Part shown: piece by piece, positions 17,787-26,690 of the stretch | How the letters are laid out: each line of letters starts with the position of its first letter | Position numbering within the stretch: position 1 is the first letter of the stretch | Assembly: GCA_002050125.1 (NCBI GenBank) | Contig: MWTA01000016.1 | Location: 1-53,051, forward strand | DNA: 53,051 bases | Direction of reading: 5' to 3' | Source: Anaerolineae bacterium UTCFX2 | GTDB taxonomy: Bacteria; Chloroflexota; Anaerolineae; Anaerolineales; UBA4823 | Made by a program: the position numbers and the translations under genes | The notes under the pieces: model-generated | Databases searched by the model: none | Seen by the model: only the letters and a program-made list of their open reading frames with translations | Told to the model about the DNA's origin: nothing

Positions 17787-19043
17787 ATGCCGACTATAAA
17801 CTGCCCGAATTGCGGTAAACCCCTGCGCCCGGGAGCACGCTTCTGCGGCAATTGTGGCGCAACCATCCCAGCCGCTGCTCAGGCTGCGAGCGCCCCGCGC
17901 GCGGTTGAACAAGGCGCCAGCCCGTGCCCGAATTGCGGTAAGCCGGTTCGGGCAGGTGCGAAATTCTGCACTTATTGCGGAACAGACCTGGCAAAACCAA
18001 GCGGGGCAGGCGCCGCTCAACCTGGACCGAACCAGGCGGCGCCGCAAATGGCAACAAAGACGGGGGTCGTCTCGCCGGGACCTGGAAACCTTGCCGGATT
18101 GCCTCCGGTTCCGGCTGCGCCAGCCGCGCCAGTTCAAAAGCCCAAGCGTAAAACAGGCTGGCTGACGCTGCTGCTAGGGATCGTCGTTTTGTGTCTTCTC
18201 GGGGTCGTAGGCGGGGTTTTTGCTTACCGCGATCCTTTCAACCTTCTGAGACCAGCCGCCCTCAGCCCGATAGCCTTGATCTCTGTCGAGACAACCACAG
18301 CCACGGAAGGGGCGGTTCTTGAAGCCACGAACACGCCTGCTCAAGAAGAAGGAGCCGCAAGCTCTACGCCTGAATTACCTCCGACGGACACACCCGCGCC
18401 GACCGAAGTTGCGACGGCGACGCTAAACTTAAAAGCCACACTGGAGATAACCGAAACACTGGCGCCGATTTCAGGCACGCCGGCAGCGCCGATCATTTTG
18501 GATGACGAGTTCAGCGAGAATCTAAGCGAGAATTGGCGCACATGGGGCAACCCCTTGCCCACGTTGAAGAAGGGATTTGGGGATAGCTGGCTGGATCTCA
18601 AAGCCGTCGATAAGCCAGCCGAAGCGGGAACTACCACCCGCAAGGAAATCACACTTGCGCCTGGAATCTCGATTATCATGGAAGCGCAGCTAAATCCGAC
18701 CTATCCACAATCCCCATTGTTGATCGATTGGGACCCTTACCAATTCATTCGCGGCCCTGCAAACAGCGCACCGACCCAATTGCACCTTGAAATAAAAAAG
18801 AACCGGATTGAAATGCTGGCGCCGGTCACCAATGGGAAATGCGAAATTGAACTGGATGGGACGATCAAACATATTTTCTCGTTGGTAGTTACAGACGAGC
18901 ATACAATGGAATTGTCCGTTGATGAAGATCGTCAATCACTTTGCCAGTTAGATCTGGGTGTTACGCTTGGGCTGGGGAGGCTTTCTTTCTCGGGCAACGG
19001 CTGGGTTACGCGCATTCATATAGCGGACTCGCATTCTCGGTAA
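17787..19043 (+). CDS. Zinc-ribbon membrane protein with beta-sandwich ectodomain
   Basis: A 418-aa single-pass protein. Two N-terminal zinc ribbons (NCPNCGKPLRPGARFCGNCG and a second, PCPNCGKPVR...FCTYCG), an Ala/Pro linker, a membrane helix near residues 130-150 (LTLLLGIVVLCLLGVVGGVF), a long Thr/Pro/Glu-rich stalk, and a C-terminal beta-rich domain of about 180 aa (DDEFSENLSENWRTWG onward) of LamG/DUF1080-like character. The ribbons face the cytoplasm and the sandwich domain is outside. I start at ATG 17787 because AGGAG at 17774-17778 has 8-nt spacing; an in-frame GTG at 17769 lies upstream of that site. The ectodomain family is inferred from general pattern only. Confidence 0.82.
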   Translation: MPTINCPNCGKPLRPGARFCGNCGATIPAAAQAASAPRAVEQGASPCPNCGKPVRAGAKFCTYCGTDLAKPSGAGAAQPGPNQAAPQMATKTGVVSPGPGNLAGLPPVPAAPAAPVQKPKRKTGWLTLLLGIVVLCLLGVVGGVFAYRDPFNLLRPAALSPIALISVETTTATEGAVLEATNTPAQEEGAASSTPELPPTDTPAPTEVATATLNLKATLEITETLAPISGTPAAPIILDDEFSENLSENWRTWGNPLPTLKKGFGDSWLDLKAVDKPAEAGTTTRKEITLAPGISIIMEAQLNPTYPQSPLLIDWDPYQFIRGPANSAPTQLHLEIKKNRIEMLAPVTNGKCEIELDGTIKHIFSLVVTDEHTMELSVDEDRQSLCQLDLGVTLGLGRLSFSGNGWVTRIHIADSHSR

Positions 19044-19067
19044 TTTCGCTGGCGAGGAGAAGATGCA

Positions 19068-20744
19068 ATGCCATTAGAAACTGGTCAAGTACTGAACAAC
19101 CGCTATCGCATCGTCAAACTGCTGGGGCAGGGCGGGTTTGGGGCAGTCTATCGAGCCTGGGATTCAAACTTGAACCGACCGTGCGCGGTGAAAGAGAATC
19201 TGGACACATCCCCCGAGGCTCAGCGCCAATTTACGCGCGAAGCCACTGTGCTGGCAAACCTTTCGCACCCTAATCTGCCGCGCGTGACCGATCATTTCAT
19301 CCTCTCCGATCAAGGTCAATATCTGGTTATGGACTTTGTCGAAGGGGATGACCTCGCCAGCATTGTGCGTCAGAGTGGATTAATTTCGGTTCAACAAGCG
19401 ATTATCTGGATCTCTCAGGTGGCAGATGCGTTGGAATATCTGCACTCGCGCGACCCCGCCGTGGTCCACCGCGATATCAAGCCCGGAAACATTCGCATTA
19501 CTCCAGAGGGGAAGGCGATGCTGGTGGATTTTGGGTTGGTGAAGGTCTATAACCCCCAGTTGAAAACCACGATGGGCGCCAGAGCAGTTACGCCTGGTTA
19601 TGCTCCGCCTGAACAATATGGGCAGGGCAGCACGGATGCACGCTCAGATATTTACGCCCTCGGAGCGACCTTGTTTGCGATCTTGACCGGACAGGAGCCG
19701 CTGGAAAGCGTGCAGCGCATGTCGGGAGTGCAGATGAGCCCGGCGCATCAATTCAATCCGAGCGTACCGCCCGCAATGAGCGGCGTCATCGAGCGTTCGT
19801 TGCGCCTCGAGCCTTCACAACGCTACCAGCATGTGAATGAATTCAAAACGGCGCTGAGGTCGATCAGTTCGCCCGTTCTGGTCAAGCCGGTGAACCAGGC
19901 TTATGCCGTTCCGGCGATGCGCGCCCCCGCCATGGAACCCAGTTTGCGCCCGCCGATCTCGGGGCCGAAATCTCAGCCAAAATCGCAGCCCAGGGGAAAA
20001 ACCGGGACGGGGCTTTATATCGGAATAGGCGCGCTGGTGCTGGTGTGTATTTTGGGGGGCGTGGGGATTATGGGATTGATCATTGCTTCACAAAAAGACA
20101 CGGCTCGCGCCACGTCCGACGCGCAGTTACAAGCTACGCTGGCGGAACGGGTGAAGACCACCTCCACAGCCCAATCCAAAGGGACAGCAACCGCGCGGGC
20201 GCAAGCTACCCAGCAGAGCCTGCTGGCGCGATTGGAAGCGAACAGCCGTTTGGTTTACGGTCCGCATTCTGGCTCGCTGGAGCACGACGCTGGGACTGCG
20301 GTCATTGCCCAGGATGCGGACGTGAATTTACGCGACTTTATTGTCGAGGCGCGTTTTTTCAACCCTTATGCAGCCAGTGAAGGACAATTTGATTATGGGT
20401 TCATCGTGCGTCACGAAACCAAGAATGTCCAATTTCGATTTGTGATCCAATCCGGCAAAACTTGGCTCTTGCTCAACAACACCGGCGAACCGGACGGAGA
20501 GACGATCGCACAGGGGAAGCTCCCGACATTAAAAGTCGGGGCGGGTGACACTAACCTGGTCAAGTTGGTTTTTCAGGGCAACCGCGGCTGGTTTTTTCTA
20601 AATAACGAATTGATTTCAGAGATGGATTTGTCGGCGCGCATGAATTCAGGCGTAATCTACATCGCTTCCGGTATATTTCAAGATGCTAAGATAGCCGGAA
20701 AAACAACCCGGTTTACGGAATTCAGGATTTGGGCTTTGCCATGA
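19068..20744 (+). CDS. Transmembrane Ser/Thr kinase with LamG/DUF1080-like ectodomain
   Basis: A 558-aa receptor kinase. Kinase residues 1-265: QGGFGAVYRA glycine loop, Lys42, HRDIKPGN (134-141), DFG (154-156) and PGYAPPEQYG. A membrane helix lies at about 315-340, then a Thr/Ala/Gln-rich helical stretch and a beta-rich ectodomain (about 385-558) similar in style to the one on the upstream protein. The kinase domain shares long identical blocks with the kinase at 9034 (for example NRPCAVKENL against SRPCVVKENL), so the two are paralogues with swapped ectodomains. Ribosome site GAGGAGA before ATG 19068. Confidence 0.9.
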   Translation: MPLETGQVLNNRYRIVKLLGQGGFGAVYRAWDSNLNRPCAVKENLDTSPEAQRQFTREATVLANLSHPNLPRVTDHFILSDQGQYLVMDFVEGDDLASIVRQSGLISVQQAIIWISQVADALEYLHSRDPAVVHRDIKPGNIRITPEGKAMLVDFGLVKVYNPQLKTTMGARAVTPGYAPPEQYGQGSTDARSDIYALGATLFAILTGQEPLESVQRMSGVQMSPAHQFNPSVPPAMSGVIERSLRLEPSQRYQHVNEFKTALRSISSPVLVKPVNQAYAVPAMRAPAMEPSLRPPISGPKSQPKSQPRGKTGTGLYIGIGALVLVCILGGVGIMGLIIASQKDTARATSDAQLQATLAERVKTTSTAQSKGTATARAQATQQSLLARLEANSRLVYGPHSGSLEHDAGTAVIAQDADVNLRDFIVEARFFNPYAASEGQFDYGFIVRHETKNVQFRFVIQSGKTWLLLNNTGEPDGETIAQGKLPTLKVGAGDTNLVKLVFQGNRGWFFLNNELISEMDLSARMNSGVIYIASGIFQDAKIAGKTTRFTEFRIWALP

Positions 20745-20795
20745 ACGTGACATACTTTTTATTACTGGTTTTTTATGGGGATTGTGAGGTGATGC

Positions 20796-23111
20796 ATGGA
20801 CAATAGAACTTCCGAAAAACCAACTGGATCGCAGGAAGGCGGTTTTCTGCAGCGTCTTACTACCGGCCGCGGGCTGGTTGTGCTCGCGGCTGGGTCGGCG
20901 CTGCTGATCTTGATCGCAATAGCCGGCGTATGGTTTTTGCTCTCACGACCGCCAGCCCCTCCGGAAGCGCTGAAACCGCCCTCGTTAGAAGAGCTTGCCC
21001 AGCAATTTCCTGAAATATCGCGCCTCTTATTGGATAATAAGCTGGACTCGGTCTATAAACAGTTCATGATCGCTTACCAGGAAGGCGGTCCAGACGCAGC
21101 CTATGAACTGGCGCAGAAGCGCGGCATCCTGAGCTCGAATAACGAAGTGCGCATGACGCTTGAACTGGACACCACGGATACCGATCAATTAGCCGCCTCA
21201 CTCGAAGAGCATGGAATCATTGTCACGACCGTCAGCGGAAACCTGATCGATATCAGCATCCCGGTGGAGGTGCTGCGCGCTTCGCTCGAATCGGATCAAC
21301 CGGGGCGGATGTTCATGGAGATCTCTGGTTTACAGCATATCATCCGCATCCGGCTCCCAGTTCCTGCGCAAAACGATGTCGGCGCGGTTGAGACCGAAGG
21401 GGTGGGCGTGATTGGCGCGTATGAATGGCACGCGGCGGGTTTCACGGGCGCAGGGATAAAAATTGGCGTCCTAGACGTGGGCTTTGATGGCTACAAAGAC
21501 TTGTTGGGGACCGAGCTTCCGGCTAACGTGCTGGCAAAGTCGTTCATTGCCGGGCTGGAGATCGATCAAACGGGGATCGTCCATGGAAGCGCGGTTGCGG
21601 AGATTGTGCACGATGTCGCGCCAGACGCCGAACTGATTTTCGCCGATTACCAGACTGTCGCAGAAAAACAGGCCGCGGTGGACTGGCTGTTATCGCAAGG
21701 CGTGGACATGATCACCAGCTCCACTGGTTCGACGTTTGGGCGGCGGGATGATAAGGGTCCAAATGCGGTAATGGTCGACAAGGTCTTCGACCAGGGGATC
21801 TTGTGGATCAATTCATCGGGCAATACCGGTTACACTCATTATCGAGGCGCGTTCACCGATACGGATGACGACGGATATCATGAATTTGCGCCTGGCGACG
21901 AATATTTGGGTTTTTCTCCGGCTGGCGCGGCGACGCTCGCATTGAATTGGGACGATTGGGACAGCGGCACGCAAGACTACGATATGTATGTCCTGGACAA
22001 CGACGGAAATGAGATCGCCAGTTCAACAGACGCTCAAACCGGACCGGGTTCGGATGCCGGGGAGTTCATCTATTACGAATTCACCGATGAAGGTCCCTAT
22101 TACCTGATGATTTATAAAGCGGATGCAGATCGGGCGGTGACCTTCGATTTTTTTTTACGCGACGGGGTTATTGAATATTACAATCCCGAATCCAGCGTGA
22201 ATACGCCAGGCGATGCGCGCGGGGCATTTACCGTAGGCGCGACGGATTGGCAGACCGGTGAACTTGCCGATTACAGCTCACGCGGCCCCACCGAGGATGG
22301 GCGGCTCAAACCGGACATTGTGGCGCCTTCAAATGTGAGCAGCGCCGCTTATGGAGAAACCTGGATCGGGACTTCAGCCTCCTGTCCGCATGTTGCGGGC
22401 GCAGCCGCGTTGGTGATGCAAGCTTATCCAGACTTTTCGCCCCAAGAAGTGCGCGACTTTTTCACCAGCCGGGCAACGGAGATGGGTCAACCTGGGCCCG
22501 ACAACGACACTGGATATGGGTATTTATACCTGGGCGATCCGCCGGAAGGGGTTGTAACTGCGCCAGAGCCGGCTCCAACCCAGGTGGTCCAGGCGCCCCC
22601 GCCGACAGAGCCGGGATTAAAACCGACCTCAACCTCCAGACCTACCGCAACGCCAAAACTGGAGGAGAAACCGAAATCCGCTGGGGTGGATTCCAGTTCT
22701 ACGCCGGTTATCCTGCTTTTATTGGGTTGTGTGGTTTTACCCGGCTTCCTGGGTTTGGGAGGGATCGGGTTGTTTGCCGCGGTGGTGTTCACCCGCCGTT
22801 CCAAGTCGCGGAAATCGTCAGATCTGGATGACCGCCAATATTGGGATGCACCCGATCAGTCGTTCACTCTGCCGCCCGCCTATTCTCCGGGTCCGCAGCC
22901 GGCTGCCGGGACGTCCTGTCCCAATTGCGGTAAACAAAACCAACCCGAGGCGCGCTTCTGCACCAATTGCGGGTTTGATATGCGACCCGCCGAACCCCCG
23001 GTCCTTGCAGTTCCTTCCAGGAGGCGGGAGAAGAATTTTTGTACTAATTGCGGCGGTCCTCTGCGCCCAAATTCTAGGTTTTGTCCCAAGTGCGGTCAGC
23101 CGATAAAATGA
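20796..23111 (+). CDS. Membrane subtilase (S8) with cytosolic zinc ribbons
   Basis: A 771-aa two-pass membrane protein. Short cytoplasmic N-terminus, membrane helix at about 29-50, then an external S8 serine protease domain: Asp in VLDVGFDG (about 226), His in IVHGSAVAEI (about 263) and Ser in GTSASCPHVAGAA (about 527). Between His and Ser sits an insertion resembling a pre-peptidase C-terminal domain (DYDMYVLDNDGNEI, PYYLMIYK). A Pro/Thr stalk and a second membrane helix (about 643-668) return the chain to the cytoplasm, where two zinc ribbons finish it (708-731 and 748-769). The ribbons couple an external protease to the same cytosolic network as the FHA proteins. Its ATGA end overlaps the next gene. 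Confidence 0.9.
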   Translation: MDNRTSEKPTGSQEGGFLQRLTTGRGLVVLAAGSALLILIAIAGVWFLLSRPPAPPEALKPPSLEELAQQFPEISRLLLDNKLDSVYKQFMIAYQEGGPDAAYELAQKRGILSSNNEVRMTLELDTTDTDQLAASLEEHGIIVTTVSGNLIDISIPVEVLRASLESDQPGRMFMEISGLQHIIRIRLPVPAQNDVGAVETEGVGVIGAYEWHAAGFTGAGIKIGVLDVGFDGYKDLLGTELPANVLAKSFIAGLEIDQTGIVHGSAVAEIVHDVAPDAELIFADYQTVAEKQAAVDWLLSQGVDMITSSTGSTFGRRDDKGPNAVMVDKVFDQGILWINSSGNTGYTHYRGAFTDTDDDGYHEFAPGDEYLGFSPAGAATLALNWDDWDSGTQDYDMYVLDNDGNEIASSTDAQTGPGSDAGEFIYYEFTDEGPYYLMIYKADADRAVTFDFFLRDGVIEYYNPESSVNTPGDARGAFTVGATDWQTGELADYSSRGPTEDGRLKPDIVAPSNVSSAAYGETWIGTSASCPHVAGAAALVMQAYPDFSPQEVRDFFTSRATEMGQPGPDNDTGYGYLYLGDPPEGVVTAPEPAPTQVVQAPPPTEPGLKPTSTSRPTATPKLEEKPKSAGVDSSSTPVILLLLGCVVLPGFLGLGGIGLFAAVVFTRRSKSRKSSDLDDRQYWDAPDQSFTLPPAYSPGPQPAAGTSCPNCGKQNQPEARFCTNCGFDMRPAEPPVLAVPSRRREKNFCTNCGGPLRPNSRFCPKCGQPIK

Positions 23112-23869
23112 CGTTGGCAGATCAGCGCTCGTTTTGGCTGGTTCCGCCCGCGAAGATGAATCTGGAGGCGAACCAGGTTCATCTCTGGCGGGCGGGATTA
23201 TCCCGCGATCCTGCAGCTCAGCAAGCAGCCTGGGCGGTTCTTTCAGACGATGAACGGGCGCGGGCTTACCGCTATCGAAACGATGAAGACCGCGAGCATT
23301 TCATCGCCCGGCGCGGCATTTTGCGGGCGCTGCTTGGCAGTTACTTGAAAATCCCGGCGGCGGAAGTCAAGTTTGTTTATAACCCATATGGGAAGCCGTC
23401 GCTGGCAGCCGTTTCTACAATTGATCCACTGCAATTCAACCTATCCCATTCCAATGGGATGGCGTTGTTCGGGTTCGCCTGGTCCACGCGGGTTGGAGTC
23501 GATCTGGAAAGGATCCAACCGGATCGGGGGGTTCTGGAACTGGCTGAGAAATATCTTTCAATCAATGAAAGGGAATATCTCGCACAATTGGCGCCGGGGG
23601 CGCAGACTGGGGCTTTCTTTCGATGCTGGACGCGCAAGGAGGCGCTGCTCAAGGCTCAAGGAGCCGGTTTGCTGATACCGCCAGAGCAAATTGAGGTGAG
23701 TTTTGGTTCCGACCAGCCCGCACAGATATTAGCAATCCGGGGTGGAATTGAACCCCTGGACAACTGGTATCTTCAGAATGTAGATTTTGACGAGGATCAC
23801 GCCGCGGCGCTCGTGGTTGAGAGACAGGCGTTTTCGACCTGCTGCTGGGATTATTCCCTACAGGGTTGA
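23108..23869 (+). CDS. 4'-phosphopantetheinyl transferase, Sfp type
   Basis: Transfers the phosphopantetheine arm of CoA to a serine of acyl or peptidyl carrier proteins. The Mg/CoA motif GVDLER and the WTRKEALLKAQG motif are intact. At 253 aa it is the long, broad-specificity Sfp/Gsp class, not the short AcpS. The start is ATG 23108, overlapping the protease stop by 4 nt; an upstream in-frame start at 23081 would lie inside the protease gene. No carrier protein, polyketide or peptide synthetase gene is in the window, so its position inside the signalling operon may be simple co-transcription. Confidence 0.92.
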   Translation: MTLADQRSFWLVPPAKMNLEANQVHLWRAGLSRDPAAQQAAWAVLSDDERARAYRYRNDEDREHFIARRGILRALLGSYLKIPAAEVKFVYNPYGKPSLAAVSTIDPLQFNLSHSNGMALFGFAWSTRVGVDLERIQPDRGVLELAEKYLSINEREYLAQLAPGAQTGAFFRCWTRKEALLKAQGAGLLIPPEQIEVSFGSDQPAQILAIRGGIEPLDNWYLQNVDFDEDHAAALVVERQAFSTCCWDYSLQG

Positions 23870-23883
23870 CTGGCAGCCGGCGG

Positions 23884-23889
23884 TATAAT
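23884..23889 (+). promoter_or_regulatory. Perfect -10 box upstream of the RanBP2-type gene
   Basis: TATAAT in the 126-base gap after the transferase gene. A TTGACT hexamer lies upstream but only 12 bases away, too close for a standard promoter. It may be an internal promoter with a poor -35. Confidence 0.4.
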
Positions 23890-23995
23890 GGTGCTCGATC
23901 TGACGAAAGTAATATCACTGTCTGAAGAGTCCATAAAACCCAGAATGAAACCCGGCTTGTTACTTTTTATCCGTTGATGAGTCTAAGGAGTTGGG

Positions 23996-25093
23996 ATGTC
24001 ACGCGAGACGCTTGGTTATGTACAACTGGAATGGACCTGCCCAAAATGCGGAACCCGCAACCGGGGCACCGATAAAACCTGCCAAAGCTGCGGCGCGCCA
24101 CAACCCACAGAGGTTGAGTTTGTCCAGGCTGCCGGGGTTGAAGCCAGCCAGGATGAAACCTTGCGAAAAACGGTGGAAAAAGGGACGGATATTCACTGTC
24201 CTTTTTGCGGCACGCGCAACCCAGCCGATGCGGAGGTGTGTTCGCAATGCGGCGGGGATCTGAAGCAAGGGGTCAAGCGCGAAACCGGGCGCGTGGTTGG
24301 AGCGTACACCGCCGGTCCGGTTGCGCAGATTGCGTGTCCAAATTGTAATGCTCTCAATCCCGAGACTGCGCACCTGTGCAGCCAATGCGGCGCTCCGCTG
24401 CGGAGAGAGGCGGCGCCCGCAGCGCCGGTTGAGCCCCTTGCCAGAGCCGGAAGCCCACGCTCAGGCATTCTGATCTTTGCGCTGGTCGGCGTGGCGGTCC
24501 TGCTGTTGATTTGTGTAATCGGCGGGTTGATATTTGCGGCATCGCCTAAAGAAACCCGCCAGGGCGCGGTTCAGTCAGCCGATTGGCGCACCGTTGTGGC
24601 AATCGAGGCGCTTCAACCGGTTACGCGCCAGGACTGGCAGGAGCGGATCCCGGCGGAGGCGCAAATTGGCAGTTGCGTGGATCGGGTTTACACAACTGTG
24701 TCCAGCGAACCTTCCAGCGGGAAATACGATAAAGTGTGCGGAACTCCTTACACCGTCGATAGCGGAACGGGGGTGGGCGAGGTGGTGCAAGATTGCGAAT
24801 ATAAAGTCTACGAACCGTATTGCGAATATTCAACCCAGGAATGGCAGGTTGTGGACAATGCAGAATTGAGTGGAAGCAACCTGAACCCGGTATTCGCCAG
24901 CCCGGCGCTCTCTGCAGACCAACGGCTGGGAGGTCAGCGGGCGGAATATTCAGTCGTCTTTTCTACCGATCGAGGTCAATATACCTATCACCCCTCCAGC
25001 GGCGGGGAATTTGCGCAATTCCTCATCGGCAGCCTTTGGGACCTGAAGATCAATTCCTTCGGTCAGATCGTGGGGATCGAGCCGGCTCAATAG
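23996..25093 (+). CDS. RanBP2-type and zinc-ribbon membrane protein
   Basis: A 365-aa single-pass protein. Residues about 13-33 fit the RanBP2 zinc-finger pattern exactly (W-x-C-x2-C-x3-N-x6-C-x2-C: WTCPKCGTRN then CQSCG). Two further ribbons follow (HCPFCGTRN...CSQCGG and ACPNCNALN...CSQCGA), then a membrane helix near residues 157-182. The ectodomain of about 180 aa carries Cys residues (GSCVDR, KVCGTPY, DCEYKVYEPYCEY) suited to disulfides or metal binding; I do not recognise it. It is the last gene of the signalling block and is followed by a terminator. Confidence 0.8.
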   Translation: MSRETLGYVQLEWTCPKCGTRNRGTDKTCQSCGAPQPTEVEFVQAAGVEASQDETLRKTVEKGTDIHCPFCGTRNPADAEVCSQCGGDLKQGVKRETGRVVGAYTAGPVAQIACPNCNALNPETAHLCSQCGAPLRREAAPAAPVEPLARAGSPRSGILIFALVGVAVLLLICVIGGLIFAASPKETRQGAVQSADWRTVVAIEALQPVTRQDWQERIPAEAQIGSCVDRVYTTVSSEPSSGKYDKVCGTPYTVDSGTGVGEVVQDCEYKVYEPYCEYSTQEWQVVDNAELSGSNLNPVFASPALSADQRLGGQRAEYSVVFSTDRGQYTYHPSSGGEFAQFLIGSLWDLKINSFGQIVGIEPAQ

Positions 25094-25118
25094 CGCGGTT
25101 ACTTAGACTTACACATAG

Positions 25119-25155
25119 CAGAAGCGCCCGACTCGTCAGGCGCTTCTGTTTATTT
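25119..25155 (+). terminator. Rho-independent terminator of the signalling block
   Basis: A 10-bp perfect stem (CAGAAGCGCC at 25119-25128 with GGCGCTTCTG at 25139-25148), a 10-base loop and a TTTATTT tail. The tail is on the plus strand only, so it ends transcription from the left, not of the convergent lyase gene. Confidence 0.85.
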
Positions 25156-25166
25156 GAGTGGGGGGT

Positions 25167-26690
25167 TTATTCCAGGCTGCCGATGGCTTTTTCGACTTCT
25201 TCCAAAATCTCGCCTGAGCGGACCAGCGCTTTCATCTTATTGTGATCAGCGTAGAGCGGACGATCCTCGTCGAGGTGATCGACATATTTGCGAATGACTT
25301 GGCGCGCGGTCTGCACGCCTAGCCCGGGCATAAATTCTCGAAAATCCAACCCCTGGGCACCCGCCATAAACTCGATCCCGAGAACGCCGTAAGCGTTGTC
25401 AATGATCTGGGCATTTTTGATTGCGGTGTTCATGCCCATCGAGACGAAATCTTCCTGATCCGCCGCAGCCGGGATCGACCCGATGCTGGCAGGCGCAGAG
25501 AGGATGCGTTGTTCTACGATCAGGCTGTCGGCAGTGTACTGGCTGAGCATCATGCCGGAGAACATCCCGGCGCCTTTGGTCAAGAACGCGGGCAGCCCCA
25601 CGCTTAAAGCCGGGTTTGTGAGCCGGTTCAAACGGCGCTCTGAAAGCACGCTCACCATTGTAATCGCCGCGCCAGCCAGATCCATTGGCAGCGAGACAGG
25701 CGACCCCTGGAAGTTCGCGCCAGTCAGCGTTAATTTGAACTCAGGCAGCCAGATCGGGTTATCGCCGACCCCGTTCAGTTCGATCTCCACCTGGCTTTTG
25801 GCGTATGCGATCGCATCATGGGCGGCGCCGATCACCTGGGGCGAGGACCGCATGGAGTAGGCATCCTGCACCTTGGTCTTAATCTTTCCAGTGACCAAGT
25901 CGCTGCCTGCGATACATTTACGGATCGCGTTTGCCGAACGGATTGCACCGGTAAAGCCGCGTAATTGATGCAGCCTTGCGTCGTAAGGCTTCATGTTGGC
26001 TAACAGCGCTTCCAGGCTCATCGCGCAGGCGATCTCGGCTTGTTTCAACCAGCGGTTCATGTCATAAAGGTGCAGGGCGCTCATCGCCGTGAGCAGATTA
26101 GCGCCGTTGATCGTCGCCAACCCGTCGCGCGCCTGTAACCCGGGGATGGGGATGCCAGCTTTTTCCATCGCGGCGCGCCCCGGCAGCCGCTCCCCTTCGT
26201 AATATGCTTCGCCTTCACCCATCATCAATAACGCGATCTGCGACATTGGCGCCAGGTCGCCGCAAGCGCCTACCGAGCCTTTTTGGCAGACAACCGGCGT
26301 AACCCCTCGGTTCAACATTTCAACCAGGGTCAAGGTGATCTCGGGGCGGCACCCCGAATTGCCGTGGGCATGCACGTTGATCCTGCCTGCCATGGCGCCG
26401 CGCACGTATTCGATCGGCGCCGGATCGCCGATGCCGGCGGCGTGATTGTAGATCAAATAGCGTTGGAATTGCTGGACCTGTTCATCATTCAGGACGACCT
26501 CCGAAAACTCGCCGATGCCGGTGTTGATGCCATACATGATCTCGTGGGCGGCAAGTTTCTCTTCGAGCATCGATCTGCAAACGTTGATTCGCTCGAGCGC
26601 ATCTGGATGAAGCTCCACTTTTTCTCCATAGCGAGCGATTTTCACCAGATTCTCCACACTTAACCCGGAGCCGTTCAGTACAATCGTCAT
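25167..26690 (-). CDS. Aromatic amino acid ammonia-lyase, HutH family, Cys-type MIO triad
   Basis: A 507-aa enzyme of the histidine/phenylalanine ammonia-lyase family, which eliminates ammonia from an aromatic amino acid through a self-formed MIO electrophile. Family blocks include YGINTGIGEFSE, HAHGNSGCRPE, KGSVGACGDLAP, and QEDFVSMG near residue 400. The MIO triad is Ala-Cys-Gly instead of Ala-Ser-Gly; the Cys codon is TGC at 26262-26264 and is residue 143, the position of the reactive Ser in Pseudomonas HutH. Usual HutH also has QEDHVSMG, where this protein has Phe, so histidine may not be the substrate. AAGGAG precedes ATG 26690 by 7 nt. No other hut genes are near. Confidence 0.85.
   Translation of the reverse strand: MTIVLNGSGLSVENLVKIARYGEKVELHPDALERINVCRSMLEEKLAAHEIMYGINTGIGEFSEVVLNDEQVQQFQRYLIYNHAAGIGDPAPIEYVRGAMAGRINVHAHGNSGCRPEITLTLVEMLNRGVTPVVCQKGSVGACGDLAPMSQIALLMMGEGEAYYEGERLPGRAAMEKAGIPIPGLQARDGLATINGANLLTAMSALHLYDMNRWLKQAEIACAMSLEALLANMKPYDARLHQLRGFTGAIRSANAIRKCIAGSDLVTGKIKTKVQDAYSMRSSPQVIGAAHDAIAYAKSQVEIELNGVGDNPIWLPEFKLTLTGANFQGSPVSLPMDLAGAAITMVSVLSERRLNRLTNPALSVGLPAFLTKGAGMFSGMMLSQYTADSLIVEQRILSAPASIGSIPAAADQEDFVSMGMNTAIKNAQIIDNAYGVLGIEFMAGAQGLDFREFMPGLGVQTARQVIRKYVDHLDEDRPLYADHNKMKALVRSGEILEEVEKAIGSLE

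Noticed and set aside
4395-25093. Type VI secretion locus (FHA, kinase and phosphatase together)
   Set aside because: No sheath, tube, baseplate, ClpV or membrane-complex gene is present.
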